Part shown: piece by piece, positions 58,347 through 64,000 of the stretch
Position numbering within the stretch: the first letter of the stretch is position 1
How the letters are laid out: every line of letters starts with the position of its first letter
Assembly: GCF_963678635.1 (NCBI RefSeq)
Contig: NC_087064.1
Coordinates: 61,745,548 to 61,809,547, forward strand
Source of the DNA: Symsagittifera roscoffensis
Taxonomy: Eukaryota > Xenacoelomorpha > Acoela > Convolutidae
DNA: 64,000 nucleotides
Direction of reading: 5' to 3'
The notes under the pieces: generated by a model
Told to the model about the DNA's origin: nothing
The model's database searches: none
Seen by the model: the letters and a program-made list of their open reading frames with translations, nothing else
Program-made: the position numbers and the translations under genes

Positions 58347-60985
58347 GAGGCTCACCACAGAGACCACGAGAATAGAACGGGGTGTAATATGGACAAAGTT
58401 GCCTTCATGGAAGAGGTCTGGACGGTAGTTCAGTGCTACGGGACCCAGTCAATGTCGAAAACAGGTCTCAACAGATCATTGGTGCGAGAGATCCTCGACA
58501 AGTTGGATGAATGCGAAGAGAGGTTGAACGAGTTGTTAAACGATTCGGCCACTGACGAATGTGAAGTGAATTCTCCCGTAAAGGCCGCGCAGCAAGAAGC
58601 CAGCAGTGAATTAGTATATCTGTCAAGAACCCGAAAAGAAACTACGCGGTCGAAAATTGTGATTGACAAGATCTATGATATGAAAATGAAACTTGGCAGC
58701 AAAGTGACATTGAGGAAGGCTGGAAAAGCGAAAGTAGACTCTGACATTTCAGTCAAAGCTGTCAATTCAGCCAAGCAAAAGCGTGTCGAAGAAGTCATGG
58801 ATACGGAACAATTCGACAACCGATTGCCTGGCTCGGATAGCAAACTGACCGATGTAACGATGGTGCCACCCATCCTCATGGCAGGACTAAGATCAGCCAG
58901 TATAAAATCAAGAAGAGTGACCGCACTCTGACTGGAGCGACATTAGAAATGGAAATACTTAGCCAAAGTGGAGAAAGTACCCTACGAGAATTCAGGCCAT
59001 CTTGCATGAACCATGGAAAGGGAAGCGCCGTAGGACAGCTAATCCCAGTGGAGCATAACCGATTGAAAATGTCAGAAACCGTCTCGATCGACGAATTCGC
59101 TGGTGGTTACATGGAGATGGTGGAATACACAAATACGGCTAGAGGACACCTAATCGATCTAGAAAACAAAGGCGCCATGGAATGTTAACTGGAGACGATG
59201 ATACAAGGCACAACCCTGAAGCAGAAAGTATAGGAAACGTTGGTCTACTCTGAAATGCATGCAGAAACGATAGACCAGTTAGTGAGCTTACCATGGAGAG
59301 CGATGGTGATACGACACTTCGAAGAAGAAATGAGAACCACCAAGAGAATACACGCTCTGATAGCGATACCTTACGTGAGAGCGGAGCTTTAACTTAGGTT
59401 CGCTTGGTGCATGACTGGACTGACGAAGGAAGATTATGATTCAGAAGAAAGGGAAAGATCGAATTAAGAGAAAATGTTCTTGATCACGAGTGTGAGAGAT
59501 CTAATGACCCAAGAAGGAGCGGCAGTAGCGAGTGCGAAACGGAGAGACGCTCTCTGTTTCATTCGATTTATGTTAGAACAAATATCGGTACCAGCGTTGA
59601 ATACTTGTGCCAAGATGCTGAGAGAAGTCAATGATCGAGCGAAAACCTTGTACTTACAATCTCTTCTATTCATACATCAAAGTAAACCGATGCGAGTGAA
59701 TATGAAGGAGCCCGCATAACTGGAACCAGTGAAGAAGATTGATGAAATACAGAGACTCTCGATTAAGGAGCTGAGGCTCACAAAAGAATCCATTGAGCAC
59801 TGCCGAAGTCCAGTGAATATTAGACCGAGCAGGAAAAAGTCGTACAGTTACGTATCCGAGATTGTTGGGATGGCATACAACACTTTCATTAATGAAGACA
59901 TACGCGATTGTTTCTTCGACTACGAACAGGCGGTGTTGCCAAGATTCTGGACGTCAAGAATTGCGACAATAAGTAGCGCTGCTAAACAGCAGGCTAAACT
60001 GGGGCTTGCGTTGGAAGAAAATGTGACTGCACCTTCAGTGCCAAAATCTGACAACCGAGTAGAATTTGGATTGGGATTCTCGGGCGAATTTCTGAGGATG
60101 AGTCCAATGGCGTTGTGGGAGCTGATGAAACCATCATGGTGTCCGAGTCCTAATGCCGATTCGATTTTGAGTGCAACACAGGATGTGCAGAGGGAGCTGA
60201 ATTCAGACTGTAACTTGCGTGACCTGAACATCATTTACAACTGATGACAACAACCTCCAAAAGCAACAGAGGAAACAATGTGGAATTGCCTGGATGGGGA
60301 CCAAAGGACTGGGTTGAACCTGGTAGCTGTCTACGAAAGTCTGTGGACAGGAAGGACACATGTGTGGAGGTCTTGATTGCGTGAAGACTTGCGAAACAAC
60401 ATAAGCAATTGACGATTATGTTCGGGAACATATTAATGAAAGCGAAAACGGAAACGGAACTGATTGCAGATTGCCACGGAGGAACTGAGGTGAACCTAGT
60501 GACTGCACTAGGATTCTACAGCATGTTCTTTAGAGTCATTATTGAATCTAGAACAAAAGCATGAGATGGTCACGGCCATCAGCGTAGAAGTGTTTCCGGG
60601 AGTGTTGCAAACTGAACAGAATTACATTGGAAAAAGGAGAGAAGCTATAGAAGCAGAGATGAAAATTCGGCAGAATGAAACTTAACGCAGTCCTACGAGA
60701 GCGCGATACCTAAAGGGATCGACATTGGCTCCGATGTGCAAAAGCCGATACCCAGTGCACTTTGTGGCAGTGGATGTGAAGAGTACGAGGACGATTGTGG
60801 ACCAAGCTTTCTCAGTGCCGAAATGTGTGAGATTAGCGAGAATGTCGGAGAAATCCTACGAGTTGCTTGGTAAGATGATTGCAGCACTTCCAGAAAGAAC
60901 TAAAGAAGAGTTAGAACCCATACTGGGAGAGAAGTTCATGGGATACGCTAGTGGGAACTTTATTGATTTTGACAAAGATAGAAGT
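58347..60985 (+). pseudogene. ORF3 C-terminal region, copy 2, cut at the end
   Basis: This continues through MDKVAFMEEVWTVVQCYGTQ, ETVSIDEFAGGYMEMVEY, KRRDALCFIRFMLEQISVPA, DIRDCFFDYEQAVLPRFWTS and YPVHFVAVDVKSTRT. It is broken by several stops (for example 58344, 59186, 59717, 60242). Homology to copy 1 stops at about 60985 after FMGYASGNF, where another element begins. Confidence 0.7.
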
Positions 60986-61380
60986 AGAAAACATTTTTCA
61001 ACCAAAAACAGAAATAAGTTACACTGGAATTATTACAAAAAAATCAAAACCTCGACCCAGTCATCAGACAACTAAAATCATGGCACAAATATAAAACTAA
61101 ACCAACCAAAACTGATACCACAATCTTAGGAAACAAAACACTCCTTAGATATTTCAGAAAAATCGATAAAACCACTATAAATGAGAGTAGTAATTCAGCT
61201 TGTGTAAATAGGCGAGAATTTGCTGATATGAGATTCTTTTTTTTTATAAATGAAACCACTATAAATTTTAAAATATCAAACACCTAACTTTAAAGTTCCT
61301 TGTCTACTTTTAAGTATGATGTTAATAGCACATTAATTATCACATTATGCCACTTATAAAATATCAAACGTAAACCAAGT
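60986..61380. other. AT-rich junction sequence
   Basis: Short coding-like scraps without a clear domain lie between the end of copy 2 and the next element's integrase. This may be the decayed 5' part of that element's pol. Confidence 0.4.
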
Positions 61381-62403
61381 ACATCTCATGCACCTTGGAC
61401 AAACGGACTAGTCGAATGTATGAACCGTTCATTACAAGAATATCTCAGATGTATCATTAATGGAAATGATACACGATACACCGAATGGTCAACAGATGTA
61501 AAATTATTCCCCTTATCCTATAATTCACAAGTTCCAACAACACTAGTAATGTCACCATATGAAATTGTTTCTAACCAAAAACTACGAAAACAAATAAATT
61601 TTACAGCAAACGCCCATAAAAACGCACAAGGTTATTGTAAACCAAACAAAGATTCAATATGTTACACCTTACCGCTACATACCCATGATGAAGACCACTT
61701 TCACCATCCACAAATTTTAAAATTAGCTTCCGGTACACATACCGAATGGATTTTAAACAGTGATGAAAAACACACTGAAATTCATCAAAAACGAAAAAAA
61801 ACTGTTACAGAGGCAAAACATAAATAACCAAATCAATTCACGCTTCACACCAGCAACAGATTTAAAAATCGGAAATTTTTTTTTAATTCCAAATTTCACA
61901 ACACAAAAAGGAATTTCCAAAAAATTACAACCACACCGAAAAAGACCATATCAATTAATTGATAAACTCAATGATGTAACATAAAAACTTACTGACTCAA
62001 GTAAAAAAGAAATTGTTCAGCATCGAAATAATCTAATACCCTATAATCCAAAAGAACACGCTCTCCGTGAATTACCTCAATTTTATTCCTTCACAGAATT
62101 AAAAAAAAATTATTCAAAACAATTCAGATATTGAACAAAATAAAAACACTGACAAACATATGAATTCAAAACCAACCCAACAAAAAGAATTAGTTCACCA
62201 CACATCTCCTAAACTAGAGACAAAAACATCTCAAAAAGAAGAAAAAATAGAAAAATGGAAGAAAAAAATCTACCACAGGATCAAAAAGAGCAATTTGAAC
62301 ATAGAGAATCATCGCGAATTAGAAGTCAGTCACAAAAAAATTATAAAACATTCATTCCACGATCTAGAATTTTGAAGAGAGTTGAATTTCAAAAACAATT
62401 TTA
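61381..62403 (+). pseudogene. Integrase C-terminal half of an unrelated Ty3/gypsy-type element
   Basis: The frame reads APWTNGLVECMNRSLQEYLR, carrying the third catalytic residue (Glu) of a retroviral-type integrase core. It continues to TEWSTDVKLFPLSYNS. After frame changes near 61825 and 61985 it gives a C-terminal domain with DLKIGNFFLIPNFTTQKG, LQPHRKRPYQLIDKLNDV and a tail ending at TAA 62401. The base composition (very AT-rich) and the sequence differ strongly from the giant element. The first part of the integrase is missing. Confidence 0.75.
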
Positions 62404-62998
62404 ATTTTTATTAACATTTCCACCTTCTTTTTTAATCATTTTGAACATACACATTTTCACAATAACATGCTTAAAAACACTTGAACAGATCTCGTTCAAA
62501 ATCAGCTAACAGAAATCGTTCCGAATCATCACCTTATTTATAACAACACGACTTTATTAGCCGGCAAATATTTACATCCAAGCATAACCATAACTATAAC
62601 ATCAAGACCTCCAGGTCAAAAATAAGCAAACAGCTAAAAATTGATAACTAAAATAAACACAATCTCAATATTACAACCCTTCCCTATCAAGTAGTACGAA
62701 GATCAACAATATTTTCCCAACCCAGACCCTAAAAACCCTCCAAGCAAAAATATTAAATTAGCCTAAAGAACAAAAAGCACATGTTCATTTAGCCTAAAGT
62801 ACAAATATTTCTTAGATACCCCCAATCATTCCATAATAAAAACAAAACCAAGAACATCTCCCCGCCACCATAAAAAAAACAAACAACAATATTTGACAAA
62901 ACCCAACCCACTTGTCAAAAATCAAGAAATAATCCAACCACACTCGAATTTAGCCCCAAAAAATTAAAAAAGATTCGACAAAACGAATCATTTTTTAA
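62404..62998. other. Untranslated region, no recognised feature
   Basis: About 600 AT-rich bases after pol with stops in all frames. Confidence 0.5.
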
Positions 62999-63424
62999 AT
63001 GCTTCTTTCTGCGACGGTCGACAAACTCAAACAATTAATTTCAGTCTTTCTTATAAAATTTTCTACATCTCTAAAATGTTTCATAAAATTATTAGCGGAT
63101 ACTTTAGAAACCTTAATAATTCTTTTAATAATTTTGGGCAACTTTTTTCTATTTTTTTATTCCCTATTCGAAACATAAATATACCTTTCCAAAATCCTTG
63201 ATAATCTCCTCAGGTACGATAATTTATTAACTATTTAAATGTTTCGAAACCTATTTAGAAGAACCGATGTTTTTCTACTATTCATAAAATTTCTCACATT
63301 TTTAACATCACTCATAATGACCATATGCAAATGTATAAAAAAGGCAACCATCACATTCGCTTTTGCAACCATTCTTTTATTTCTTTTTATTGAAGAATAC
63401 TATAGTAAACATAAAATTTCTTCA
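62999..63424 (+). pseudogene. Hydrophobic reading frame downstream of integrase
   Basis: In one frame there is LETLIILLIILGNFFLFFYS, then two stops, then DVFLLFIKFLTFLTSLIM and TFAFATILLFLFIEEYY. Several membrane-spanning segments are predicted by eye. Placed after pol, it could be the remains of an envelope-like or other membrane protein, but no family motif is present. Confidence 0.3.
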
Positions 63425-64000
63425 TAAAAAATTCCACTTTGAAATTTTTTCTGAAATTGCTAATCAACAACCCCCTCACCAGTCCTCACCGACAACATCC
63501 CAAGAAAATCCAACAACACCTATAAATACCCAAAATCCCCAACCAAAATACGAACCAACATATAACATATACCAATCTCTATATTAAGATCCTAACGGAG
63601 TAAGACACATTAGCTAAAAGCAAAATAAGCTTGAAATAAACAGACAAATTATACATCCGAGACGAAACAGAAACTCTCAAACTCCAGAGTTCATTTTAAT
63701 ATACCTCAGCCACCAACACCAAATCCTTTAAACCTTTCTAGTAGCAAACTACCAGATAGTCCCCCAATCGCTTCACAACAAAGCACTTCCAATATTCCAT
63801 CAGACTACTTAGGTTCAACTCCCACATCAGAACAAATTCGAGAAAACCCTTTCAATCCCCCAGTAACTACAGAACGTCTCCCATAATGGGCAACGCACAC
63901 CTAAACTCAAGGTGAACCAAATTTAGTAAACGACCCAATTGACGTTTTATCTGATACAACACTAACAACATCACCAGAAACACTTTCGCTTCCTTCAACA
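63425..64000 (+). other. Pro/Ser/Thr-rich coding-like sequence to window end
   Basis: Stretches such as PPHQSSPTTSQENPTTPIN and PPTPNPLNLSSSKLPDSPPI appear in alternating frames with stops between them. This could be a decayed cytoplasmic tail or Gag N-terminus of the AT-rich element. It continues past the window edge. Confidence 0.3.

Larger units (their letters stand above)
40903..60985 (+). mobile_element. Second, decayed copy of the giant LTR element (copy 2)
   Basis: It is colinear with copy 1 from the LTR start through leader, gag-pol, macro-like ORF and most of ORF3, with clear nucleotide divergence and many stops. Its LTR is cut at 41141, and the 3' end of ORF3, the 3' untranslated region and the 3' LTR are missing, since homology ends near 60985. 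It serves as an independent witness for which ORFs belong to the family. Confidence 0.92.

Overview
This window is repeat-rich nuclear DNA of an invertebrate animal. The evidence is an intron-split, animal-type elongation factor 2 fragment on the minus strand and a dense set of animal retrotransposons. I cannot name the species. There is one 200-base assembly gap (9722-9921).

Layout. (1) 1-4021: five tandem copies of a 0.68-0.94 kb AT-rich unit. (2) 4216-6547, minus strand: three exons of eEF2 covering the end of the G domain to about domain III; the first and last parts of the gene are not in the window. (3) 6868-9721, minus strand: a broken non-LTR retrotransposon with AP-type endonuclease and RT. 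(4) 9922-11835, plus strand: the 3' part of a different non-LTR element whose RT is followed by a CCHC and restriction-like endonuclease domain. (5) 12310-36838: a 24.5 kb LTR retrotransposon (copy 1) with 911-base LTRs differing at 9 positions. (6) 36839-38750: an LTR plus leader fragment of a related element (copy 3). (7) 38751-40364: no genes seen; 40365-40727 is a candidate MITE. (8) 40903 to about 60985: a second, decayed, colinear copy of the giant element (copy 2), with a truncated 5' LTR and no 3' LTR. (9) About 60986-64000: the integrase end and downstream region of an unrelated Ty3/gypsy-type element.

The giant element is the most interesting part. From 5' to 3' it has: an LTR; a 3 kb leader full of CCGGAAGGGTC-like repeats; one fused gag-pol frame (two zinc knuckles, protease, RT, RNase H, a very long acidic linker, integrase, an acidic tail); a separate ORF that looks like a macro (ADP-ribose-binding) domain; and a roughly 9 kb third coding region. 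That third region begins with a coiled coil and an SGNH/GDSL-esterase-like domain with its catalytic blocks in place, then a second SGNH-like fold, then more than 1,500 codons I do not recognise. The same order appears in copy 2, and many differences between the copies are synonymous, so these extra ORFs were under selection as part of the element.

Both copies are now damaged. Copy 1 has stops, frameshifts and a catalytic Asp-to-Val change in RT motif A. A 184-base block spanning the integrase end is identical in both copies although the flanking sequence has diverged, which suggests gene conversion.
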